From positions 186,001 through 250,000 of the forward strand of contig NZ_SJSB01000001.1 in NCBI RefSeq assembly GCF_004352835.1: 64,000 nucleotides of DNA. The letters are read 5' to 3'. The stretch's first letter is position 1; each line of letters starts with the position of its first letter. This stretch comes from Marinomonas flavescens. Its GTDB lineage: Bacteria; Pseudomonadota; Gammaproteobacteria; Pseudomonadales; Marinomonadaceae. The position numbers and the translations under genes are program-made. Shown here in pieces: positions 27,009 to 34,948 of the stretch. Under the pieces are notes generated by a model that had not been told where the DNA came from, searched no databases, and worked only from the letters and a program-made list of their open reading frames with translations.

Positions 27009-28421
27009 ATGAAAAGTAACGGTCGTTGCGTCGCGAAAAGAATTTTTCGAGGCGCTTTTGTGTTTCTGATATGGCCTAGTTTGGTTCACAGCGCTGCGAT
27101 TGAAATGTCTAGTACGGCTCATAGTGAGTTGTTTACTAACTCAAAAGGCAATAAGCCTTTTTCGCAGCCGCGTAAAATGACGGACGCTGAATACGATCAG
27201 TTTATTCTTGGTCGCTCTTTTTTCTCTATTCCTTGGGTCGAAGCTCCCAGTGCGACGACAGCACGTGATGGCTTGGGTCCTCATTTCAATGCTAATACTT
27301 GTACCAGTTGCCATGTGGACAGCGGGGGCGCACCGACCCTCAGCAAAGACGGTCAGCCGTTGCGTTCTCTGGTCTTTAAGCTGACTCAACCGAGTAAACA
27401 CGAGTTACGTTGGCAATTAAATAATATAGATGCCCCTGCCCATGACAGTGTTCCAGATCCTGTCTACGGGGTGCAAGTTGCCATTAATGGCAATGGTAAG
27501 GTAATGCCAGAAGCGCGCACTAGACTGCACATCGAGTCGGTGCCTTTTACCTATCCAGATGGACAAACGCTCACGTTATCTAGATTTGACCCTTACTTGG
27601 ATCAACTGGCCTATGGTCCGTTAGCCGATGAAACGGTGATTTCTCTGCGTCAGCCACCTGCCTTAGTTGGTTTAGGATTACTTGAAGCGGTGCCTGAGAG
27701 TGAGATTTTGGCTTGGGCGGACCCAGATGACCACAATGGTGATGGCATCAGTGGACGGCCAAATTGGCTAAATCCACCAAAACAAACACAAAAAGTGCTA
27801 GGACGCTTTAATTGGAAGGCGTCGGAAGCTAGTATTGTCAACCAATCTGCCAATGCGGCGGCCCATGACCTTGGTTTGACGAACCCTGCGTACCCTCAAG
27901 AGTTGTGTCAGCCCGCGCAGTTAGATTGTCTCGCGGCGCCTCGTGGGCGGCAATCACCCCATGGTCTTTTGGATCTTCCTGAGTTTCGTTTGCAAGCCAT
28001 TGCATCGTACATTCGTGGCCATAAAGTACCGCAGCCGGTCGCTTTGGATGCGCAAGCGCTGGAAGGACAAAAGGTGTTTCATGAGGCTGGTTGCGGTGGC
28101 TGTCACCGGTCAACGTTAACCACGGCAAAAGGGCAGATGTTCCACCCTTATAGTGATCTGCTGCTGCATGATATGGGCGCTGCGCTAAAAGATGGGCGGC
28201 CAGAGTTTTTGGCCAGCGAACGGGAGTATCGTACGGCACCGTTGTGGGGAATAGGAGGGCGCGTTCGCGCTGGCGAGCGTTTTTTGCATGATGCACGGGC
28301 GGCCACACCGGAAGAGGCCATTCTCTGGCATGGTGGGGAAGCACAAACCGCCAAATCGACATTTATTGAACTGGCTCGCGCTCAACGTGCGGCCTTGCTA
28401 CATTTTCTGGAGCAACTATGA
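27009..28421 (+). CDS. Di-haem cytochrome / thiol oxidoreductase-like protein (DUF1111)
   Basis: A 470-residue exported c-type cytochrome with an N-terminal signal region (hydrophobic 17-30). Haem sites are Cys98-Cys101-His102 (CTSCH) and a second CGGCH near residue 358. This layout is that of the DUF1111 di-haem oxidoreductase family often encoded beside imelysins. It probably moves electrons in the periplasm during iron oxidation or reduction; this is inference from context. Its stop overlaps the start of the second imelysin (ATGA, 4 bp), showing translational coupling. Confidence 0.92.
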   Translation: MKSNGRCVAKRIFRGAFVFLIWPSLVHSAAIEMSSTAHSELFTNSKGNKPFSQPRKMTDAEYDQFILGRSFFSIPWVEAPSATTARDGLGPHFNANTCTSCHVDSGGAPTLSKDGQPLRSLVFKLTQPSKHELRWQLNNIDAPAHDSVPDPVYGVQVAINGNGKVMPEARTRLHIESVPFTYPDGQTLTLSRFDPYLDQLAYGPLADETVISLRQPPALVGLGLLEAVPESEILAWADPDDHNGDGISGRPNWLNPPKQTQKVLGRFNWKASEASIVNQSANAAAHDLGLTNPAYPQELCQPAQLDCLAAPRGRQSPHGLLDLPEFRLQAIASYIRGHKVPQPVALDAQALEGQKVFHEAGCGGCHRSTLTTAKGQMFHPYSDLLLHDMGAALKDGRPEFLASEREYRTAPLWGIGGRVRAGERFLHDARAATPEEAILWHGGEAQTAKSTFIELARAQRAALLHFLEQL

Positions 28422-29404
28422 AAGCTTTTACTGGTCTGTCACTCATGCTAGTGCTGAGTGCGCCTGCGTTAAGTCAGGCGGCTGAACAAGACCCTTATGC
28501 GGTTATTTATGACACGGTTATTCAGGCAAACGCTAACCATGCAGTGACCTATTGCGGGGAGCTAAAACAAACCTTAGACACCCCGTCGCTTGACCAGCGT
28601 CATCAGGCTTTTACGCAACTGGCAGAAGGGTGGGGGCGTGTACAGGCGAGCTATATTCTGGGCGCTTACGACATGGCTGCGATGGATTACCCCTTGATGG
28701 TCGATTATTTCCATATGGGCAAAGAAGACATTCATGAAAGCCTTGGGCGTATCATGAAGAGTGATCTGGCGCCGCCTAAAGCCCTGTATAAAAACTCTTA
28801 TAAAACCTTGGGTGCATTGGACGATGTGATGTTCAGTGGACCTTGGACAGAGCGTCGTAAAGCAATGGCGGAGGTCATTAGCTCGAACGTATGCAAACGA
28901 TTGACTCAAGTACGTGATGGCTACCAAACGCATCGTGCCGACTTTCTTGCGGACCATGATAAAGCCTTGTCTTTATTGGTGAACGCAGAAATCGAGAATA
29001 TTTATAAAACCCGCGATTGGCGTATTGCGCAAATCAGTGGTTTGACTAAGGATACGCTGGGTAAACCAAAACCAGAGCATCAGCAGTACCCTTATAGTAA
29101 AGCGTCTTGGGCCTTTATTGGGGCGATTTTAGAGACCAATAAACAGCTTCTCGCGGACGACCAGCAACCCAATGTGGCGACCATAGTCTATGCGAAACAC
29201 GGTGAAGAAGGCTTGGCAGCGGTGCAAGAAGCGCTGAATGCTTCTTTGTTGGCGTATCAAGGAGCACCAGCGGAACACAACTACAACACCGGCGACATGA
29301 TCCCTTTGTTCCAAGGTTTGTTGGATTTGCAAAAAGCCTTTTACCGCCAATTGGTTGGCAGTATTGGTGTGACGGCCACACTGATCGATGCAGATGGCGA
29401 TTAG
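28418..29404 (+). CDS. Second imelysin family protein
   Basis: A 328-residue exported helical protein with a signal peptide (cleavage near SQAAE, residue 22). It belongs to the shorter imelysin-like group found next to DUF1111 cytochromes. No clear GxHxxE motif is visible, in contrast to the first imelysin at 25551; a FHMGKEDIHESL segment sits in the comparable region, so its metal site may differ. It overlaps its upstream neighbour by 4 bp and its downstream neighbour by 17 bp. Periplasmic iron handling is inferred from family and operon. Confidence 0.88.
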   Translation: MKAFTGLSLMLVLSAPALSQAAEQDPYAVIYDTVIQANANHAVTYCGELKQTLDTPSLDQRHQAFTQLAEGWGRVQASYILGAYDMAAMDYPLMVDYFHMGKEDIHESLGRIMKSDLAPPKALYKNSYKTLGALDDVMFSGPWTERRKAMAEVISSNVCKRLTQVRDGYQTHRADFLADHDKALSLLVNAEIENIYKTRDWRIAQISGLTKDTLGKPKPEHQQYPYSKASWAFIGAILETNKQLLADDQQPNVATIVYAKHGEEGLAAVQEALNASLLAYQGAPAEHNYNTGDMIPLFQGLLDLQKAFYRQLVGSIGVTATLIDADGD

Positions 29405-30308
29405 TTCACCGTTAGACGCTTTTTTACACGGCAGTGAACGGGTATTTTGGGGCTATTTATTAGTCAGCGCCGTCATTGCCTTGGTGTGGTACCTGAGACA
29501 GGGCAAGTCCTTGTCTTTGGTACACCTGAAGCGCTATTGGTGGAGTGCCGATGCGACACTGGATTATCGCTATTTCTTGATTAACTGGTTGATCAAGACA
29601 CTGCTTATTTTACCGGTTTTGTTGTCGGGGCAGACAGTCGCGTTATGGACGATAAGCGCCTTTAATGCGGTGGCTGAGCCATTGTTTTTGCCTTGGTACT
29701 ATCGCGATATTGTGCTGCTTTATACGCTGAGTCTGTTTGTTCTCGAAGATTTTAGCCGCTACGCCTTGCATCGCTGGATGCACAGCAACCCTTGGTTATG
29801 GAAGATTCATCAGGTTCATCATAGCGCTGAAGCGCTTAATCCGCTGACCTTTTATCGCTTGCATCCGCTGGAAAATATCCTCTTTGCATTGCGCCATGCG
29901 GTGGTCGCTGGAGCGGTGACAGGGGTGTTTATTTTTTGCTTCGGTGCGCGGGTAAACCTGTATACCGTACTGGGCGGCAACTTGTTTATTGTGAGTTTGT
30001 TTGCCTTCACAGGAAACCTGCGGCATAGCCATATTCGTTTAAGCTATGGACGTTGGTTAGAGCGCGTACTAATTTCGCCAGCGCAGCATCAGGTCCACCA
30101 TCAAAGGCGCCATATGCGCCACAACTTTGGCAGTGCCTTGGCTATCTGGGATGGTTTGTTTGGCACGCTTAAAGTGTCTAAAGGCATCCCCGATGATGGC
30201 AGCTTTGGTTTAGGTTACGGTGAGAGGCAGTACTTTGACAGTGTTGGAAAACTCTTGGTGCAGCCATTTTTTAGAATTTATTCACGTATTCGACGGACAT
30301 TAAAATGA
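29388..30308 (+). CDS. Sterol desaturase / fatty acid hydroxylase superfamily membrane protein
   Basis: A 306-residue integral membrane di-iron protein. Hydrophobic segments fill the N-terminal half. The histidine boxes are HRWMH (near 127), HQVHHS (near 141), HSH (near 213) and HQVHHQRRHMRHN (near 233). The superfamily hydroxylates or desaturates lipids with O2. Its place inside an FTR1-imelysin-cytochrome operon, overlapping both neighbours (17 bp and 4 bp), is unusual. It may use the cytochromes as electron donors, modify a membrane lipid, or be a metal-handling derivative; the sequence does not decide. Start at 29388 is the first ATG; a later start at 29394 is possible. Confidence 0.88.
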   Translation: MQMAISSPLDAFLHGSERVFWGYLLVSAVIALVWYLRQGKSLSLVHLKRYWWSADATLDYRYFLINWLIKTLLILPVLLSGQTVALWTISAFNAVAEPLFLPWYYRDIVLLYTLSLFVLEDFSRYALHRWMHSNPWLWKIHQVHHSAEALNPLTFYRLHPLENILFALRHAVVAGAVTGVFIFCFGARVNLYTVLGGNLFIVSLFAFTGNLRHSHIRLSYGRWLERVLISPAQHQVHHQRRHMRHNFGSALAIWDGLFGTLKVSKGIPDDGSFGLGYGERQYFDSVGKLLVQPFFRIYSRIRRTLK

Positions 30309-31477
30309 TCAAGATTTTTGCTTTTCTTTTTTCCGTATCACTGATTAGTAGCCAGGTCGAGGCAGCAGAAGGCCTCTCTGAAGCACAATTAGGGCAGGTG
30401 CTGTTTTTTGATCCTGTCTTCTCTGTGAACGGCACCATGTCATGTGCGACCTGTCATGTACCTGAGCAAGGTTTTATGGATTATCGTCTTAATCGTGGCT
30501 CGGGTTTTGTCTCGTTGGGGGATGATGGGCATGCTCTGGGATCCCGCAATACGCCGATGGCGGCTTACGCGAGCACCTCACCCGACTTTCATTTTGATGA
30601 AGCACTAAAAGAGTTCGTTGGAGGACAGTTTTGGGATGGCCGTGCCACTACCTTGGCTGATCAGGCGCTTGGGCCACCATTGAATCCTGTCGAGATGGGT
30701 TTGTCTAATGAGCAACAGATTGTTGAAAAACTTCAAAAAAACCCACTTTATCAAGCTACCTTTACGCGTCTTTATGGGGCGGATGTGTTTGCCAATAAAC
30801 CGTTAAAAGAGGGCGCTGTAGCGCCAGCGTATGCGGCTTTTGGTAAGGCGCTTCAAGCCTTTGAAAGCACGGCTGCGTTTAGCAGTTACGACAGCAAATA
30901 CGACCGTTTCTTGAAAGGGGAGTATCAGTTAACGGTATTGGAAGACTTAGGGCGAACGCTCTTTTTCTCTAACAATAACGTCAATTGCAACAGCTGCCAT
31001 CGCTTAAAAGCAGAAGACAGCGAGAAAGAGCCTTTTACCAATCATCAATATCGCAATATTGGCGTGCCTGCTAACACGAATTTGTTGGCGTTAGGGCATT
31101 TGAAAGCGGATTTCATTGATCACGGTTTATTGGAAAATCCGGCTGTTACTGATCCAAAATACGACGGAAAATTTAAGAATCCATCGTTGCGGAATGTGGC
31201 CGTAACCGCCCCTTATATGCACAACGGCGTATTCAAAAATTTACGCACCGTGGTGGAATTCTACGATCATTATAATAATCCAAAGCGTTCGATTAATCCG
31301 GAAACCGGTAAGCCATGGCGCGCCCCAGAAGTGCCCGCTACGGTCGATAAAGAAGATCTAAAAGCGCATGCGTTAACTGAGCGTAAAATTGATGCCTTGG
31401 TTGCCTTTATGAAAACGCTAACGGATAAGAGTTATGAACCCCTGCTTAAGGCTCAAGAGCAAGCCGCAAAGAAATAA
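30305..31477 (+). CDS. Cytochrome c peroxidase / MauG-family di-haem protein
   Basis: A 390-residue periplasmic di-haem protein with a signal peptide ending near residue 21 (VEAAE). Haem motifs are Cys47-Cys50-His51 (CATCH) and Cys228-Cys231-His232 (CNSCH). The family contains bacterial H2O2-reducing cytochrome c peroxidases and MauG-type modifying enzymes. It is the last gene of the operon (4-bp overlap) and is followed by a hairpin at 31497-31525. In this setting it could remove peroxide formed during iron oxidation or act as an oxidase for uptake; this is inference. Confidence 0.92.
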   Translation: MIKIFAFLFSVSLISSQVEAAEGLSEAQLGQVLFFDPVFSVNGTMSCATCHVPEQGFMDYRLNRGSGFVSLGDDGHALGSRNTPMAAYASTSPDFHFDEALKEFVGGQFWDGRATTLADQALGPPLNPVEMGLSNEQQIVEKLQKNPLYQATFTRLYGADVFANKPLKEGAVAPAYAAFGKALQAFESTAAFSSYDSKYDRFLKGEYQLTVLEDLGRTLFFSNNNVNCNSCHRLKAEDSEKEPFTNHQYRNIGVPANTNLLALGHLKADFIDHGLLENPAVTDPKYDGKFKNPSLRNVAVTAPYMHNGVFKNLRTVVEFYDHYNNPKRSINPETGKPWRAPEVPATVDKEDLKAHALTERKIDALVAFMKTLTDKSYEPLLKAQEQAAKK

Positions 31478-31496
31478 AGACTTTTCTGTCTAACCG

Positions 31497-31525
31497 CGCT
31501 GGCTGCGCAATTTATGCGGCCAGCG
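31497..31525 (+). terminator. Terminator of the FTR1-imelysin operon
   Basis: CGCTGGC (31497-31503) pairs with GCCAGCG (31519-31525), with an inner GCGCA/TGCG helix, followed by TTGTGTTTGTT. It lies 20 bp after the last gene and faces the convergent LuxR-type gene. Confidence 0.7.
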
Positions 31526-31534
31526 TTGTGTTTG

Positions 31535-32353
31535 TTAATTTCTGTCTCTGTCCATTTCATCTAAATGATTTAAAAACAGCGTAAAAATCTCAGATTGTGT
31601 CGAGGTATCAAGACGGGCATGAATGTTTTTTCTATGCACCTTTACGGTGCCTGCACTAATACCAAGGGCTTCTGCAATGGCTTTGGAAGAGTGACCGCGA
31701 AGAATCAAGCCAAGCACTTCCTGTTCGCGCTGCGTTAACACCCCACAAGCAAACGTTTTTAGCGCATATTTAATGGGTCCATGGGAAGGCACATAGTCTA
31801 AATAGTCACGAGATTGCGCTAACCAAAACTGTTTGATCAAGGCTTCGAGTAGTGGGAAAACGGCTTTTAGTTTGAGCATCTCCCCACGTTTTATCGGTCC
31901 CATGTGTCGCTTCCGGCCTAAAGAAATAGCACAGGTTGTATTGTCATCCAGCGAGATCGTGAGGTTTATTTCATCGATCAGATCAAATTTTTTATAACAG
32001 GTTTGGTAATACTCGGTGTCTTCAAAAGAATCCGGAGCCAGATCGGCTAAGCGGCTGATGTTTGGTGTTGTGCCTTGCTGAATACTGTTAAACAAAGGGT
32101 CGAGTATGTATGCCTGATTGATGTACATATTAAGGGTGGCGCTATGTTCTGAGCGGCTTTTAGGATGGATAATAATAGGCTTAAAAGATTTTTTGTAAGT
32201 CACCATAATAATAGTGTCGAAATAGCAAAGTCCACTTAGAAAATTTTCGACAACGCTTGGAAAGCTAGGGACGCGTAAATGATTAACTAAAATAGCTAGT
32301 TTTTTAAAGGTTTCTGGAGAGATTAATTCGGTCTTTGCTTTGTTTGCCATCAT
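31535..32353 (-). CDS. LuxR-type helix-turn-helix transcriptional regulator
   Basis: A regulator of about 272 residues. The C-terminal LuxR/FixJ helix-turn-helix is clear (LTQREQEVLGLILRG, then KAIAEALGISAGTVKVHRK, quoted in part). The N-terminal 180 residues are an unassigned sensory region without a recognisable receiver. A longer GTG start at 32443 is open, but I prefer ATG 32351-32353: GGAG lies 8 nt upstream of it, and a perfect 24-bp palindrome at 32391-32414 would otherwise fall inside the gene. It is next to the GntR gene and polyamine genes and shares their operator, so it probably belongs to polyamine control. Confidence 0.85.
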   Translation of the reverse strand: MMANKAKTELISPETFKKLAILVNHLRVPSFPSVVENFLSGLCYFDTIIMVTYKKSFKPIIIHPKSRSEHSATLNMYINQAYILDPLFNSIQQGTTPNISRLADLAPDSFEDTEYYQTCYKKFDLIDEINLTISLDDNTTCAISLGRKRHMGPIKRGEMLKLKAVFPLLEALIKQFWLAQSRDYLDYVPSHGPIKYALKTFACGVLTQREQEVLGLILRGHSSKAIAEALGISAGTVKVHRKNIHARLDTSTQSEIFTLFLNHLDEMDRDRN

Positions 32354-32390
32354 GACATGTTCTCCATCTGAGTTGTCAGCGTTAATTAAA

Positions 32391-32414
32391 GTATTTTTGT
32401 GATCACAAAAATAC
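32391..32414. promoter_or_regulatory. 24-bp perfect palindrome, operator of the LuxR-type gene
   Basis: GTATTTTTGTGA at 32391-32402 is followed by its exact reverse complement at 32403-32414. The core TTTTGTGATCACAAAA (32395-32410) is also the core of the larger palindrome in front of puuA. Confidence 0.8.
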
Positions 32415-32548
32415 AATTTATCATCTTCTCTAAAAGACCACACTTATTATCTGATCTTAGAAACAAGTGAGTTATATGATGGTGGTTGTTTTGTTTTTTC
32501 CTCAAAAATAAAAGGCAAGTTGAGTTTTTATTCGGTTATTTTTTGTTT

Positions 32549-33259
32549 TTAATAAATATACGGCTCTGCAATAAATTGGTGCAGTAATTCGAGTGTTCCA
32601 GCAAATGCAACGCCTTCGCGGATGTCTGCAGCTATGGCTAATTGCAGTGATAATGCGTCTTTGTTTTTTATCGCTTGAAGTGCTTCTTGGTGTCGATCAA
32701 TGATGTAATGCTCTTTTAGTTGGCTATTGGCAAGACGCAAGAAAGGCCCGAGCTGTAGCCATAAACTTTCGATCAATGGCAGGCTCACTTGGTGAGGATT
32801 GGCAGAGTAGAGTTGCCTATGAAAGGCTTGGTTATTCTGAATCGTGGCTTCGACATTCTTCATGTTTCGCGCATTATCAATCTCTGAGTCCAGTGTTTTC
32901 AGTTCTTCTAATATATCGTCATTAATATAAGGCAGTGCACGTGCTGCCGCATGTGACTCCAGTACGATCCGTGCGTCACAGAGTTCGTTGAATTTCATTG
33001 CGGTCATTTTTGGCACTAAAATGCGTCGATTTTCCCTGACTTCTAACGCACGTTCTGTGCTGAGTTTTTTTAACGCTTCTCGAATAGGCATAGGACTTAC
33101 ATTCAAAGCACCGGCTAACTCTCGAATCGTCAAGCTTCTACCAGGAAGAATTTGGCCACACATCACTGCATTACGTAATACCTCATATACCCACTCGGTG
33201 ATAGTTACACAGTCTTTTCTGTCAGTTAAAGTAATATCTAAAGGTGAATGATTGTTCAA
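32549..33259 (-). CDS. GntR-family regulator with FCD effector domain
   Basis: A 236-residue regulator. The N-terminal GntR winged helix (about 20-85) has GRSLTIRELAGALNVSPMPIREAL-type sequence, here noted by SPMPIREALKKL. The FCD all-helical domain follows, with AARALP and FHRQLYSANPH histidine-containing segments that normally bind a metal and a small acid ligand. It is divergent from puuA. A TGATCACAA half-site lies in its own upstream region and full palindromes lie before puuA and the LuxR-type gene, so it is the best candidate for the protein that binds them. The ligand is unknown, perhaps a gamma-glutamyl polyamine intermediate. Confidence 0.92.
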   Translation of the reverse strand: MNNHSPLDITLTDRKDCVTITEWVYEVLRNAVMCGQILPGRSLTIRELAGALNVSPMPIREALKKLSTERALEVRENRRILVPKMTAMKFNELCDARIVLESHAAARALPYINDDILEELKTLDSEIDNARNMKNVEATIQNNQAFHRQLYSANPHQVSLPLIESLWLQLGPFLRLANSQLKEHYIIDRHQEALQAIKNKDALSLQLAIAADIREGVAFAGTLELLHQFIAEPYIY

Positions 33260-33325
33260 TTAAATGTCCTTTTATAAAAAAATATAGAGTTGAAACGTCT
33301 TTCTCTTGCAAAAAAAACTCTGTCA

Positions 33326-33341
33326 TTGTTTGATCACAACA
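33326..33341. promoter_or_regulatory. Imperfect copy of the TGATCACAA operator
   Basis: TTGTTTGATCACAACA matches the palindrome core in front of puuA on its right half. It lies 67 bp upstream of the GntR gene start, suggesting autoregulation. Confidence 0.5.
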
Positions 33342-33401
33342 TGGACTAGGTTGTATTGATAATACGACATAAAAGAAAAATCAAAGACTATCGAAAATAA
33401 A

Positions 33402-33435
33402 GTTCAAACCTTTTGTGATCACAAAAGGTTTGAAC
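33402..33435. promoter_or_regulatory. 34-bp perfect palindrome upstream of puuA
   Basis: GTTCAAACCTTTTGTGA (33402-33418) is followed directly by its exact reverse complement (33419-33435), with no spacer. The core TTTTGTGATCACAAAA is shared with the site at 32391-32414. It ends 45 bp before the puuA start codon, so it probably overlaps the promoter as a repressor site. Confidence 0.85.
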
Positions 33436-33480
33436 CAAAGACTATCTTTAGCAACACAAATTATCACGAGAGTACTGGTT

Positions 33481-34815
33481 ATGGCGGATCACGGAAAAAG
33501 TAATAAAGAATTCGATCTTTTTATCACAGATTTGAATGGCAATTTACGAGGTAAACGCATCCCAGCTTCGGGCTTAAAAGGTGCCTTAAAGAATGGTGTG
33601 AAACTTCCTCAGTCAGTTATTGGATTTGATAACTGGGGCGATGATGTTTTAGAGAATGGTTTAGTGTTTGAAACAGGTGACAGTGATGGTATTTGCTTAC
33701 CAGTTAACACTAAGCCTATTCCTGTTCCGTGGTCTGAATCGCCGCGAGACCAAATTCTCGCAATGATGTATAACCCAGATGGAACGCCTTTCTTTCCTGA
33801 TCCACGACAAATTTTGGCTAGAATTCTAGATCGTTTTAATGCGCTTGGCTATAAGCCTGTCGTTGCTACTGAACTCGAATTTTATTTGTTAGATGGGGAG
33901 TCCGAGGCGAAACAACGTCCAGAAGAACCTTTAATGACTGAGGGTAATGGTCGTCGTTTAACTGATACCGATTGTTACTCTATCGAAGAAATGGATGGGT
34001 TATCTAATTTTTTTGCTGATGTTCGTCAGGCTTGTGAAGTACAAGGAATTCCAGCAGATACTATTATTTCTGAATTAGGTCCTGGCCAGTTTGAAATTAA
34101 CATGAAACATGTAGATGATGCCTTGCTGGCAGCAGATCATGCCAATATGTTTAAACGATTGGTTAAAGGTGTAGCGAGGAAGTATGAATATGGTGCGACT
34201 TTTATGGCAAAGCCATACGAACAAAAAAGTGGTAATGGTTTCCATGTGCACTTTAGCTTGCTCGATAAAGACGGCGTAAATGTCTTTGATAATGGTGGTG
34301 AAGAGGGTACGCCTTTATTGAAGCATGCTGTTGGTGGTTTGTTGGCAAACATGGCAGACAGTATGTTGGTCTTGGCGCCACACCTTAACTCTTACCGCCG
34401 CTTTCAGAATGGAGCTTTTGCACCAACATTTGCAAGCTGGGGTTATGAGAATCGTACAGTAGCTGTACGTATTCCTGAAAGCCCTAATGAAGCGCGTCGT
34501 ATTGAACATCGTGTAGCGGGGGCTGATGCGAACCCTTATTTAGTGTTAGCGGTGGTTCTGGGGGCTGCATTGGAGGGTATTGAACGTAAGATTGAACCTC
34601 CAAAAGCTATTCAAGGAGATGCTTACTCAGTCAGTGATGATTTTCCAGTACTGCCTAATCGTTGGGAGGCAGCAACGGAAGTATTTAAAGAAAGCCGCTT
34701 TATGCGTGACTATTTAGGTGAGCCTTTCGTTAAAGTATTTAGTGCAGTGAAGTTGCAAGAGCAAGACAGAATTTATGGAAGAATCTCTGATGTCGAATAT
34801 GAAGCGTATTTATAA
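33481..34815 (+). CDS. puuA: Glutamine synthetase family, gamma-glutamylpolyamine synthetase (PuuA-like)
   Basis: A 444-residue ATP-dependent ligase that joins glutamate to putrescine or another polyamine, the entry step of the gamma-glutamyl route. TDLNGNLRGKRIP near residue 19 is typical of PuuA. The metal-binding ELEFYLLD near 135, GPGQFEIN near 201, GNGFHVHFSL near 256 and ADANPYLVLA near 348 are glutamine-synthetase catalytic signatures. The frame is open to GTG 33415 inside the operator, but ATG 33481 with CGAGAG 8 nt upstream is the evident start. It heads the transporter gene run and its promoter carries a 34-bp palindrome. Confidence 0.93.
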   Translation: MADHGKSNKEFDLFITDLNGNLRGKRIPASGLKGALKNGVKLPQSVIGFDNWGDDVLENGLVFETGDSDGICLPVNTKPIPVPWSESPRDQILAMMYNPDGTPFFPDPRQILARILDRFNALGYKPVVATELEFYLLDGESEAKQRPEEPLMTEGNGRRLTDTDCYSIEEMDGLSNFFADVRQACEVQGIPADTIISELGPGQFEINMKHVDDALLAADHANMFKRLVKGVARKYEYGATFMAKPYEQKSGNGFHVHFSLLDKDGVNVFDNGGEEGTPLLKHAVGGLLANMADSMLVLAPHLNSYRRFQNGAFAPTFASWGYENRTVAVRIPESPNEARRIEHRVAGADANPYLVLAVVLGAALEGIERKIEPPKAIQGDAYSVSDDFPVLPNRWEAATEVFKESRFMRDYLGEPFVKVFSAVKLQEQDRIYGRISDVEYEAYL

Positions 34816-34948
34816 GTACTAAAAAATAGTTAGTCTTTTAATCAGAACTAAATTGAAACAATAAAAGTGCCCCTATGAGGGTATGAATAAAGTAACCACA
34901 AAAGAAAGTAAAAAGAAACATGAACTCTATATCCAAGAGGAACATATA

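Noticed and set aside
6260..30308. One shared system joining the desaturase-Rieske fusion and the sterol-desaturase-like protein
   Set aside because: They are 22 kb apart, in separate operons, and belong to different superfamilies.
27009..31477. EfeB-like DyP peroxidase in the iron operon
   Set aside because: The haem proteins here have CxxCH c-type motifs (DUF1111 and MauG families), not a DyP fold.
33402..33435. CRP/cAMP site
   Set aside because: CRP half-sites TGTGA and TCACA need a 6-bp spacer; here they are directly joined in TGTGATCACA, and the long flanking symmetry suits another regulator better.
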